Assembly (NCBI GenBank): GCA_963969345.1
Contig: OZ017766.1
Coordinates: 3,038,001-3,102,000 of the forward strand
From: Turbatrix aceti
Lineage: Eukaryota > Nematoda > Chromadorea > Rhabditida > Panagrolaimidae
Direction of reading: 5' to 3'
DNA length: 64,000 nucleotides
The translations under genes and the position numbers were made by a program. Below the pieces are notes generated by a model. The model saw only the letters and a program-made list of their open reading frames with translations, searched no databases and had not been told where the DNA came from. Position 1 is the first letter of the stretch, and each line of letters starts with the position of its first letter. Shown one piece after another: positions 55,576 to 64,000 of this stretch.

Positions 55576-56248
55576 ATATTGCTGCTCACGAAATGCCATC
55601 TGCAAATGCTAACGAATCAGAATTTAAAGTCATTCTTAGAAAATTGTATTCGTTTCGGCATGTTTGTAAAAATATAATAAAGTTATAATGATTGACTGAT
55701 TTATACGTAAATGGTGTTTATGTGTGACCCAAATTTAAATAAAAAATAATTCAAAATTGTAAAACAAACTGTAATGTTAGGTTCTTTCAATTGCTTAAAA
55801 ATGCATTTGTAGACATCTGAACTATGCAATCAAATATTTAGTTGCATGCGACTGTGGATTATGTAATTAAATAGTCTCTGGCGATATGCTATTACGTCAA
55901 ACAATGTTACGGTAGTGTTACAGACAGGGGTATTTTTTTGTAATCTAATGACTGTAATGCCGTGTCGATGCTGTTCGTTTTTTCCCAACAAACGGTTACT
56001 AAATGACATCGGTGTCGCTAGGGAAAATAGTTATACCGGTGATAGGCTTTTGTCATGCATCCAATGCCCCTCGTTATAACTACACAGTATGTATAAAAAA
56101 TCGCATGCATCTAATTTCTATTGCAGATATGTATTTTTCTGCGTAATGTATTTTGTTTTATGGTCGTCAGAAGAACTCAATACACAACTTTTTCAATGCT
56201 CAAAGATATTTAAAATTTAAATCGACTGTTTTAGTTTACGCGTTTGCG
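55576..56248. other. Intergenic spacer between Sre receptors 2 and 3
   Basis: AT-rich 0.67 kb with AATAAA-like words just after the receptor 2 stop. The frame in front of ATG 56249 is open for about 30 codons but has no coding character. No gene is seen. Confidence 0.4.
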
Positions 56249-57520
56249 ATGGACGATGATTTAAACATGACAAATTTTTGGGCGGAGACATCGGCTGTCG
56301 TTCGTATCCGAATGCCGCTATATTTTATACTCTACGCCACCCAGGATGTCTTTCTCGCCCTTTCCGTGCTGACTTCTGCCTTCCGAATATTCATCGTGTA
56401 TCGAAGTCGGTTGTTTCACGTCAACATTCGGTGCCTGCTGATCAACGAGAGCATTGGATGTGAATTCCACGTACTCTGCAGGTAACCCCGGAATCCAAAA
56501 ATTGTGATGAAACGAAGCCTTTCAGACTCTACAATACAACATCCATATTGTTAAACCCAGAATTCAAACTTGGAATTTTGCACGTCATTGGCAGTCTGAT
56601 CATATTTTTTCCTCTGTGGAGCTCACTTGTCATACTTGTTGAACGATACTACAGTACTTCCAACTTCAGAATATACGAGAAGAATTCCACTTGGGTATTG
56701 CTTGTTGTTTTGCTAGTCATACCGGTAAGGTGTTTTTTACATGAGTTTTTCTTCATCTCAAGGGCCCCGGGTGCATTTGCGTACCAATTTAATTTTGCTT
56801 ATACGGTATGGGTGTTTGGTGGTCTTGTTAGCGTTAAAAGGGCAACTTGTGTTTTTGCACCCTTTTACGTTATGTGTCACTTTTCAGTGGTTAATTAGTG
56901 CAAGTATTGCCCTAATGTTGGTAATGCCAATAATATCAAAACTTGCGCTCCCAATTTACATCACTTTTAACGTCGTATACGTAATAGTAAGTAATCGCAT
57001 AACTAACTTCTATAGTGCAAAAAATAAATTTTAGGGGTTTATAATTCTGTGGCACAACAATAATCGCAAAAACTTGACAAAAAACAAACTCAAACTTACA
57101 GAGAGATTTCAAATCAACGAGAACTTAAAAATTGTAAAGATAATGCTTGCTACAACGGCGTATTTTGTTGTGACGGGCATCGTTCAGGGAGTTTTGATGC
57201 AGTTCATGATGCAAGCAGTCTACAAGTAAGACAGATTTAATCCGTCTCCTTTTCTTTTTACGTGGATATTTTTGCTTTCAGAAGTGCAGAAAATTTTGTG
57301 TTTCGGGCACTCATTCTCGACGTATTCTTGGCCTTCAAGTTTGCAATGGAGCCTCTTGTCATGTTCTTCAGTAATCAGCGATATTTCAATACGTATGTTT
57401 CATTGAATTTTAGTTTCGACAAAAAAATGCTTTAGATCGAGGAATTTAATCGGAGATCAGAACAACAAAGAACGTGAATGTCACGTCTACTTCGATCAAC
57501 TCAAAAATCAGTGGTCTTAG
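56249..57520 (+). CDS. Sre-type serpentine chemoreceptor 3 (diverged)
   Basis: Exons 56249-56481, 56526-56724, 56888-56986, 57035-57225, 57282-57392 and 57436-57520 encode 305 residues. Intron positions and phases are the same as in receptors 1 and 2, but the sequence is well diverged, so it is an older duplicate. Sre signatures are NIRCLLINESIGCE, LVERYYSTSNFRIYEK (closest to the typical ERY form of the family), FQINENLKIVKIM and EPLVMFF. Exon 3 is two codons shorter than in the others. All three genes are on the same strand within 6.2 kb, a tandem array typical of nematode chemoreceptor clusters. Confidence 0.82.
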
Positions 57521-57728
57521 ATTAGATGCTTAGATGGATGAAACAGTCAAATAAGTGCTTCTGACTTGCTGCAGGTGAAAAATATGTAAAATTTATTGAT
57601 TATGCCAGGACAAAAAATCTAATACAAATTGAACCATTTATTACCATTAAATTAAACCACCTTTTTGAATCTCATCGCAATGCAAAAATTGATCATGTTT
57701 CAAAAAGAAAAGCCAGTTCTCGTCTCCC

Positions 57729-58031
57729 TTAGGGCAGCGGCATCTTAGCCGGCAGCGAAGAGGCGGCGAAGGGGTCGACGGCCGTAGCAGAACGCTTGTT
57801 GGACGCGAGGGCGTAGTAGACCTTGATGGACGCGTAGATGAGCGTAATGAGGCCGAGGATGGCCAAGATGACCGGGCTGACGGCGAAGGTCAGGACCATG
57901 TTGCTGCCGAAGAGGGTTCTGATGATCTTGTCCTTGAGGCTGGGTTCGGGCTCCTGGGGCGGCGTCAGAACCTGGCCGTCTTCGCCTAGCATGACGGGGA
58001 GCTTTTGCTGCTCTGAGTGGTCGCACTGCAT
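57729..58031 (-). CDS. Small single-pass membrane protein, unknown
   Basis: A single exon of 100 residues. A polar N-terminus (30 residues, Pro/Glu-rich) is followed by one long hydrophobic segment (46-73) and a short basic, Ala-rich C-terminal tail. Codon use is strongly C/G-ending, unlike the AT-rich surroundings, which supports real coding. There is no cleavable signal peptide, so a signal-anchor topology is likely. The start codon region and upstream DNA belong to the left arm of the inverted repeat (58088-58379); a weaker match continues to the ATG. The first codons (MQC) match, in mirror orientation, part of the neighbouring acidic gene's coding end, so this gene's 5' end may derive from that duplication. 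No family recognised. Confidence 0.65.
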   Translation of the reverse strand: MQCDHSEQQKLPVMLGEDGQVLTPPQEPEPSLKDKIIRTLFGSNMVLTFAVSPVILAILGLITLIYASIKVYYALASNKRSATAVDPFAASSLPAKMPLP

Positions 58032-58087
58032 GCGCTTTCGCCTTATTTCTGCTCAATCGAGCGCGCGCGTGCATTTTTTTGAAGGTG

Positions 58088-58379
58088 TCGTGTTCAAAAA
58101 AAGGCCCTGAAGCCAGTAATAGAGTTTTTTGCTTACGGTCACTTGGGTAGGCTTAGGCATGTCCCAGAGATTGTTATAAGCCATCGGCGGTCATTGTCGG
58201 ATTTTTTTGTGCAATGTTACAGACATTGGAAGAACATGAAATTTCCTGAGACTGTAACTCACCAGAACATCTGTGAATTTTTGAAAATCGAACGTAACTT
58301 TTTTCATTACGTCTATAAGAAGCAAATTACGTGAGATGTGCCGTAGCATTATAGTAGTATGCGAGATCGAACGCAAAAT
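58088..58379 (+). repeat. Left arm of a 292-bp inverted repeat
   Basis: This arm is nearly identical to the reverse complement of 58657-58948, with equal lengths and only about one base difference noticed (ACGC versus ACCC near the inner end). It lies in the upstream region of the small membrane protein gene. A weaker match continues outward on both sides into a GCGCGCGC run and the word GCGCATGCAGTG. Confidence 0.88.
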
Positions 58380-58656
58380 GATAAAAAATGCGCACGCGCG
58401 GTGAACAACAAGGGAGAATTTTGAAGAAAAGCAGAAAAAAAGCTCTATTCGATGTTCCTGCAGCGAATGAATTTTAGCCAAAAGTCGGAATCTAAGAGAG
58501 TGTATCTTTTCTTATCCATCTGATTTCTTTGGTTCTTTTTCATTTTTTATATTCATTTTGCTTTCTGATATGCAAGTACCAGCAGAAGGAACGCAATAAT
58601 GAACGTTTTTTTCATATACGACAATAGGCGCGTGCGCATTATGAAGCACGTATTCT

Positions 58657-58948
58657 ATTTTGGGTTCGATCTCGCATACTACTATAATGCTACGGCACAT
58701 CTCACGTAATTTGTTTCTTATAGACGTAATGAAAAAAGTTACGTTCGATTTTCAAAAATTCACAGATGTTCTGGTGAGTTACAGTCTCAGGAAATTTCAT
58801 GTTCTTCCAATGTCTGTAACATTGCACAAAAAAATCCGACAATGACCGCCGATGGCTTATAACAATCTCTGGGACATGCCTAAGCCTACCCAAGTGACCG
58901 TAAGCAAAAAACTCTATTACTGGCTTCAGGGCCTTTTTTTGAACACGA
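58657..58948 (-). repeat. Right arm of the 292-bp inverted repeat
   Basis: This is the mirror copy of 58088-58379, separated from it by a 277-bp spacer that also contains GC-rich inverted words (GCGCACGCGC). The outer ~63 bases encode the last 20 residues and stop codon of the acidic gene (58886-60148); the rest is its 3' flank. Confidence 0.88.
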
Positions 58949-60148
58949 TTCATTCGACGCGCGCGCGCGCTCTTTTTCGTCCATTGAGGCAAAGGCGCAT
59001 GCAGTGTGGTCGATGACGACGACGTTGATATTGGGCTCAGGACCACCCTCACCGAAACCGGGCATTCTTCGCATGCCGAAACCTGCGGGCTCCTGGACCG
59101 ACAGCCGTCGGGGTTCTTGGTGATCATCGGCGTTGAAAGTCACAACATGGTGTTGCTCATGATGGGGTTTCGGAATTTCTTCACGGCTGAATTTGTGGTG
59201 GAAGCGATGGTGGGATTGAAGTTGTCGTGGTCCTGGTTCCGGACGACCCTCGTTGGATGCAGAATCGCGCGACGGCTTGTCAGCAACCTCGACCTTGGTG
59301 TTGATGTTGACGGTGCTGTTCTGGATGACGATGTTCTCGTGGTTGTTCTCTTCGGCGTGGATGTTCGTGTTCACCTCGTTGACAGAGTTGATGTGGACAT
59401 TGTTGCCTTTAGGAGGACTGAAAACAGGGTCAAGGGACATTCAAAGATTCACATTAGATAGCAACACTCACGGAGCAGGTTTTTCAAAGCCTTGGTAGTG
59501 ATATTCACGAATTGGCTGCGGTTGGTACACATATTCCTCGTTTTGTCCTTGCTCGTAGCTGGGGGCTTCATTGTAATACGTGTTGCCGGATTCTTCGACG
59601 AAATACCTTTCCGGCTGAGCATAGCCACTGTTTTCGTTTGAGTTGAAAGGCTGGAAGGGCTGGAAGTATTCGTTGCTGTTTGATTCGAAGTCATCGTTGT
59701 TGTAGCTGTCGCTCTCACTCTCGCTTTCATCAGACCAGTCTGAGCTGTCGGAATCCATGTCCATGTCCGAATCCGAGCCCGAGTCGAAATCAGAGTCGAA
59801 GGAAGAGTCCGAATCCGAGTCAAATGAAGAATCCGATTCCGAGTCAAAAGAAGAATCCGAGTCAACATCAGAGCGCGAATCGGAATCCGGGAAGAAAGCG
59901 TCTTCGTCATCCTCCCAGCTGCGGTTCTCAGAATTGTCAGCACTGGCCACGCCGAAGGCTTCGAAGGAGTCGATGGCGTCGCTGCTGTCGTCGGCATCGG
60001 AAACACCGCTGTCAGCAGAATTGGCAACTACAATTCTGAATGTGTTGACGTCAGCATCATCCGAGTCGCTCTCATTGCTGTCGTAGATGGAGACCAGAAG
60101 CTTATCCGCTGAAAAAAGGATCACATGATAAAAAAATTTCGCGTTCAT
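58886..60148 (-). CDS. Acidic Asp/Ser-rich low-complexity protein
   Basis: Two exons (60148-59472, 59417-58886) encode 402 residues from ATG 60148; a T-rich AG a few codons in (before ADKLLVS) means the true 5' end could instead be an unseen upstream exon. Residues ~25-135 are dominated by Asp/Ser (DSDSSFDSD units repeat three times). Then comes a Tyr/Gln/Pro/Asn-rich stretch (YFQPFQPFNSNEN, YVYQPQP), an Asn/Val/Ile-rich segment and a His-rich stretch (HHRFHHKF, HHEQHHVV). Such composition recalls secreted matrix, mineral- or metal-binding proteins, but no family is recognised. The coding end lies in the right arm of the inverted repeat, so the last 20 residues may have been acquired or altered with it. 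Confidence 0.65.
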
Positions 60149-60406
60149 TAATCAACAAGGGATAAAAAACGGTGGATTTGTAACCATGATTAGAGAACAA
60201 ATCAGGATCAAAATTTACGGTACTTCCAACTCACAGCAAAAACAGAGTACTTATGATCGTAAAAAAATTGATGACAAAAAATAGGTAATGTAAAAATTGG
60301 ATTTGGAACCGTAAATTCCGAAACAAGCTCAGCAAAGACAAATTTATTCGAAATCTGCAGCCAGATCCATGGAAGGCACAAACACAATTTTTAGGCAGCA
60401 ATGGGA
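60149..60406. other. Spacer between the two acidic minus-strand genes
   Basis: AT-rich 258 bp with no gene. It holds the end of the upstream secreted gene and the presumed promoter of the Asp/Ser-rich gene. Confidence 0.35.
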
Positions 60407-61249
60407 TCATCCCAGCGTTTGCTTGTCATCTTCGAGAATCCGTCGGAGCTCGTTGATGAACTGGCTACTCCTCGGATCAAAGTCGCGGTAGGCAGCGCGT
60501 TTAAGGACATACTTACCGGCCGTGATTTCGTCACTCTCGTTTTTTTCTGCGTCGTACTCGTCCTGTAGCACAGCCAGCACGTCAGAATCGTAGTCGCTGC
60601 TCTCGTTTTGGCTCTCCGTGTCGTTTTCTGTGGATACGTAGGCGGCGAGGTCGTCGAAACGCTTTCTGCGCTTCTTCGCGCCTGCTACAGTCGCAGCTGC
60701 GTCCGCCGCTGCGGTGGGAACAGCGGTGCCCTTGGGCTTCTTGCTCTTGCCCTTGCCGCCCTTCTTAGCGCCCTTGGCTTTCTTGCCCTTCTTCTTGCAG
60801 TCCGTGGCGTTGGTGCTGCAGGCGGAGCGCTTGTGGAGTTTCTTCTGACCGGTCTTAACGCTGCGCTTTCGTTTTTCTGCGACTTCGGCCGTCGAGGAAT
60901 CGGATTCGGAATCGGAGTCAGCAGAAGCGGATTCAGAATCTTGTGGAGGGTCTACCAGGGCGCTATCCGGGGATTCAGCGGACGCGGCTGAATCAGCCGG
61001 GGCACTCTCGGAATCGCCGCTCGGGACTTCAGGTACGTCTGCTTCGGAGCTATCAGATGGCGGTGAACCGGTCACGTTGACTACAACCGGAGTGATGAGG
61101 CCGAGAGCGCTCTGCTGTATCCGCCGATTGTTGATGGACTTTATACTGATCGTGGAGCCGCTGGCAGGCGGCGGACTGCCACTCGAATCTTGGCCGGCGA
61201 CCAGAACCGCCGCCACGATACCCAAAGCTAAGAGATGCTTGAGTATCAT
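60407..61249 (-). CDS. Secreted Ser/Asp- and Lys-rich protein with multibasic cleavage sites
   Basis: A single exon of 280 residues. A clear signal peptide (MILKHLLALGIVAAVLVAGQ) leads into a Ser/Pro-rich segment, then an acidic Ser/Asp tract (~70-120), then a strongly basic Lys/Gly-rich region (KKKGKKAKGAKKGGKGKSKK) with two cysteines just before it. It ends in a mixed acidic C-terminus. Multibasic sites (EKRKRS, HKRS, KKRRKRF, LKRA) at block boundaries look like furin-type processing sites and would release several pieces. N-glycosylation sequons (NVTG, NATD, NDTE, NESS, NESD) occur. The product could be a processed matrix, peptide-precursor or defence protein. No homologue recognised. Same strand and similar style to the acidic gene downstream, 258 bp away, so they may be co-regulated. 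Confidence 0.72.
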   Translation of the reverse strand: MILKHLLALGIVAAVLVAGQDSSGSPPPASGSTISIKSINNRRIQQSALGLITPVVVNVTGSPPSDSSEADVPEVPSGDSESAPADSAASAESPDSALVDPPQDSESASADSDSESDSSTAEVAEKRKRSVKTGQKKLHKRSACSTNATDCKKKGKKAKGAKKGGKGKSKKPKGTAVPTAAADAAATVAGAKKRRKRFDDLAAYVSTENDTESQNESSDYDSDVLAVLQDEYDAEKNESDEITAGKYVLKRAAYRDFDPRSSQFINELRRILEDDKQTLG

Positions 61250-62350
61250 AATTAGTCTAAAACAGTGTCAAAAATGAGACACCAAAAAAACATATGCCGG
61301 AACCTACGTCAAATGTTGTGTGCGTATACCAGCGAAAAGAGGTAAATACTAGCACGTAAAATAACAGAGCGGGCTCATTTATGCTGAATCGCATCGCCCC
61401 AATCAGGGGGAGGATGCATAGGATCAGATTATCCTCGGTGAGCCACTGTTGTCGTACATGGCCCGTTAATCACCCCGACTAACTCACCCTCGATCAGGGA
61501 CACGCATTTGGATATTTGTTCGTCCGGAATTCGGCAAACGTGGAAGACCTAGCAGAATGATTACCAAAGAGTAATGGCATCATCAATTAGTTTTGCACTG
61601 TTTGCGGTCTTTATTAGGCCACAGGGAGGGATGACTGATTTGATACGCATAGGCAGAGAAAATGAGACATGCATGCGCCTGACTAAGGCCAAACACACTT
61701 GTCCAATTCTGCCAGAAAAATTGAAAACTATACAGAAACTATAAAAAAGCTCATTAATCTGAATGAACAATTCTTACCAATTAAAAATACAGACGATTCA
61801 AAACAATAAAACATACGCGAGTATAAAATATAATGTATTGACGCTCAAATTCGAGCGTGCATCGAGTTTTCAAGTCAAGTCTCGATGCACCTGCTGAACA
61901 ACTCTGCAAGTCAATTTCATAGGATTCCAAATTTTAATTCGTGATTAACGGTCTAGGAAAACCTGTGTCAAAATGGGTGATTTTGTCTTTAACTCGATGA
62001 ACCGAGATTTTCGCAGCCTAAAAATCGAAAAGCCAAACCCGATACTTCAAACAATGGCAAAAGTCCGTTCTTTTGTTTTTTTAAACTCCATCTCCGATCA
62101 TTTTTCCTTTTCTTCCTTTTACTCGCGTAATAAAGAATTTATCTTTCAAACACTCTATAATGAGATATCAAACAACAAACGACATAAAATGGCGCCAAGA
62201 ACAAAAACAAACCCGTAAAGAAAAGAAAGAAATGATCGCCGCAAATACAATTCGAAAAAGTAACAAAAAATAATTTTGAATGATAACACGTCGCTGCCCG
62301 CGCAGGCAAAGAAGCAAAAGGCCGATGGATAAATTCGTGGTGTAGAACGG
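61250..62350. other. Intergenic spacer with two small hairpins
   Basis: No supported gene. Two adjacent foldbacks lie at 61842-61890: CGCTC/GAGCG with a 6-base loop, and GTGCATCGAG (61858-61867) with CTCGATGCAC (61881-61890). 61950-62330 is AT-rich and may be the 3' region of the SAC3-domain gene (minus strand). Confidence 0.45.
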
Positions 62351-63839
62351 TCACTGCTGAGCGGTGGGTCGAGAAGGCCACGACGCCGGCGCCGTGCTGG
62401 ATGCACCGCACTCAATGTCAACTCCTTGAGTTTTCAGAAAATCGGTTGCTTCTTTTTCGCCATCAAAATTGAACCAACGTGTTAAAACATCAATACCTAT
62501 GGTCGGACGATAACTGAAAAAGCAAGCTGATCAATTCAAGGTCAAATTACTATTTTTGAATCTACAGCAACTCATTTGATTAAAACACGACCCTTTTTGA
62601 GCACTCTAAACAGAACTAAAAAACCTAATTAATCACAGTAAAAAATTGTAAAAATTGTAAAACAAAATGCACCGAGAAATGGACCCTTTGATCCCGTGTA
62701 TAAAAAACCCAACACGTACCTTACTCTGATGACGTTAAAGAAGCGTTTTCTTTCCCGGTCGAGAAAGAGCTGCATAACGTTGCCGCAGAGACGGGGTGTT
62801 TGCTGGTAGAGCTTGAAAAGCTGGATGTATTGGCCCTTGAGGTACGCGTCGTGAACTCGTATGGCAAACGACACTGAAGGCGACCTGCGGGCTTGCTGGG
62901 TCAGATCGTTGAGTAGCGAGAGGACGTCTGCAAGAAAACGTATGAAAACTTGCCAACAATGCAGATCAACTCACCCTGTGCACTTTCGGTCAAAATGTAG
63001 TACAGTAACCTGTACGCGGTGAACTCAAACTCATTTTTGCATCCAGGTATGTCGGCGTACAGGTGCCGTAGCTGTGTTTGGCACTGGTTGAACTCGCTTA
63101 AATCCTTGTTTTCGAGAGTAATGCGCGCGTGAAATTCGTAAACTTGAACGGTGAATTTGTCGCGAATTTTTTGAACCTAAAAATCGAATTTTTGAGTAAA
63201 CAAGTCAACAAAAACTCCAAAAAAACAACTTACAGTAAGATCCTGTCGAATGGATCTGAGTTGATCGCAAACGTACTTGTATTTGGACTCGTCACCTGCC
63301 AAATCCTGTAGTTTTTTAAACGAACGCATAAGCACAGTCGGAGGTCGAATTTCGGATGCATCTGGTTTCTGAAAGCCATAAATTGATATCTACCGTATCC
63401 CCAGAAACAAACCAACCTTTGTAAGCCTAAAATACTTTTTCTCAATCTCGTACGACGTCCCAACAACTTCTTCGCAGTCGTTGGGGTCAAATCTACCCTC
63501 GGTTCGGCTGTAGTAATCGTTTACCTGTTGCTGGCCGATGGTTTCGAGGACAGTGGGGAAGCTTCGGGCGAGGCGACTTCCGTCGAAAGGAGGCAGGTTC
63601 ACGCGAAGGCGAAAAGGCCGGTCTTTGTACGCTATGACGTGCAGGTCGTCGCTTCTCGCGGGAGCGGCTTCCCTGTGCCTGATCCAGTCTCGGAGAAAAC
63701 TCGCCTTCTGCCAGCGGCCATCTCCGGACGATATCGAGGGTCTCGCTTTTTTGAATTCGATAGAATCGAGCTGATCGAGCGCTTGGCGCCGTTTCTTTTC
63801 TTTTTTTGTCAATTTGGCCATCGGAGGGGGAGGGGGCAT
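62351..63839 (-). CDS. LENG8: LENG8/THP3-like SAC3/GANP-domain protein
   Basis: Exons 63839-63417, 63368-63234, 63176-62975, 62927-62720 and 62513-62351 encode 376 residues from ATG 63839. The N-terminus is basic ([11 protein letters not shown]). Then come [24 protein letters not shown], the hallmark [48 protein letters not shown]-type YRLLYYIL, and [18 protein letters not shown]: the SAC3/GANP (PCI-like) core in the order of LENG8 and yeast Thp3. These proteins bind mRNA and act in transcription elongation or RNA processing with CSN12-type partners. Vertebrate LENG8 is about 800 residues, so the long disordered N-terminus is absent or lies in exons beyond 63839; the frame is open upstream. 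Confidence 0.88.
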
Positions 63840-64000
63840 GAAGTGGCTAGACGCGGATATTCCTAGTCTCGAGGGGGGCGCGGAGGGACGGGGAGCAGGC
63901 GAGAGAGCGCCGTACCTGCCTGGCTGATGGGAGGGGGGAGGTGAGGGTCGTCTTCGTTCGTGGGAAACGGGCTTTTGGTGATTCTTGAGCTGGGACGCCG
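63840..64000. other. Window edge, G-rich upstream region of the SAC3-domain gene
   Basis: Purine-rich on the plus strand with several GGGGG runs. It could be promoter, 5'UTR or a further N-terminal exon of the minus-strand gene; the frame leading into ATG 63839 has no immediate stop. Confidence 0.35.

Noticed and set aside
58143..58334. A 63-codon plus-strand gene in the left repeat arm
   Set aside because: The same frame is present antiparallel in the right arm simply because the arms are copies; no start context, bias or homology.
1..64000. tRNA, rRNA or bacterial-type features (operons with ribosome-binding sites, insertion sequences)
   Set aside because: None was recognised by eye; the spliced gene structures rule out a prokaryotic origin. 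A covariance-model search would be needed to exclude small RNA genes fully.

Overview
This is eukaryotic nuclear DNA, almost certainly from a nematode. The evidence is three linked Sre-type seven-transmembrane chemoreceptor genes and one more serpentine receptor, a degenerin/ENaC channel, many introns of about 40-250 bp with T-rich acceptors, and T-rich AG acceptors a few bases before several start codons (candidate spliced-leader sites). Genes are compact with C-ending codons, and spacers are AT-rich. I cannot name the genus. Exon models were built by hand from splice signals, phase and homology; every multi-exon model given a length closes without a phase break.

Layout. 0-3.9 kb: two divergent paralogues with a tudor/chromo-barrel-like N-terminus. 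5.3-10.5 kb: a DEG/ENaC channel, then a long proline-rich reading frame that may be its alternative C-terminal tail and carries a PPPY motif. 11.7-14.1 kb: bifunctional PAPS synthase. 14.6 kb: a small coiled-coil protein. 15.2-17.7 kb: ARV1 (minus) and a GILT thiol reductase (plus), divergent. 18.1-19.5 kb: proteasome lid subunit PSMD13/Rpn9. 19.9-20.7 kb: a secreted Thr-Gln-Pro repeat protein with its own TATA box. 21.4-24.0 kb: an acidic serine-rich nuclear-type protein. 24.2-26.1 kb: an SUV4-20 H4K20 methyltransferase (minus). 27-28.1 kb: a serpentine receptor.

28.1-32 kb is a near-4-kb gene-poor stretch before a nuclear hormone receptor (32.0-34.3 kb). 34.8-40.7 kb (minus): a PPP4R4-like phosphatase regulatory subunit with one 2.1-kb intron and one GC-AG intron. 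40.7-44.2 kb is another gene-poor stretch. 44.3 kb: a stomatin. 46.8-48.8 kb: an LPCAT3/MBOAT5 acyltransferase. 49.0-49.6 kb: a Cys-rich frame that runs through three reading frames (likely pseudogene). 50-51 kb: an LRAT-like protein lacking the catalytic cysteine. 51.3-57.5 kb: the three Sre receptors. 57.7-61.3 kb: a small membrane protein and two low-complexity acidic genes, the first two sharing a 292-bp inverted repeat. 62.4-63.8 kb: a LENG8/THP3-like SAC3-domain protein.

Most of the window is unrelated housekeeping and accessory genes. Functional links that can be argued are few: a DEG/ENaC channel and a stomatin (families that form one complex in touch neurons) share the window, and the accessory right half (49-61 kb) is enriched in receptors, a dead enzyme, a broken gene and repeats, as expected of a fast-evolving region. 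The observations most worth following up are the PPPY-bearing possible channel tail, the long inverted repeat at 58.1-58.9 kb that overlaps a coding end, the LRAT-like pseudoenzyme, the frame-broken Cys-rich gene, and the receptor with a lost splice donor.
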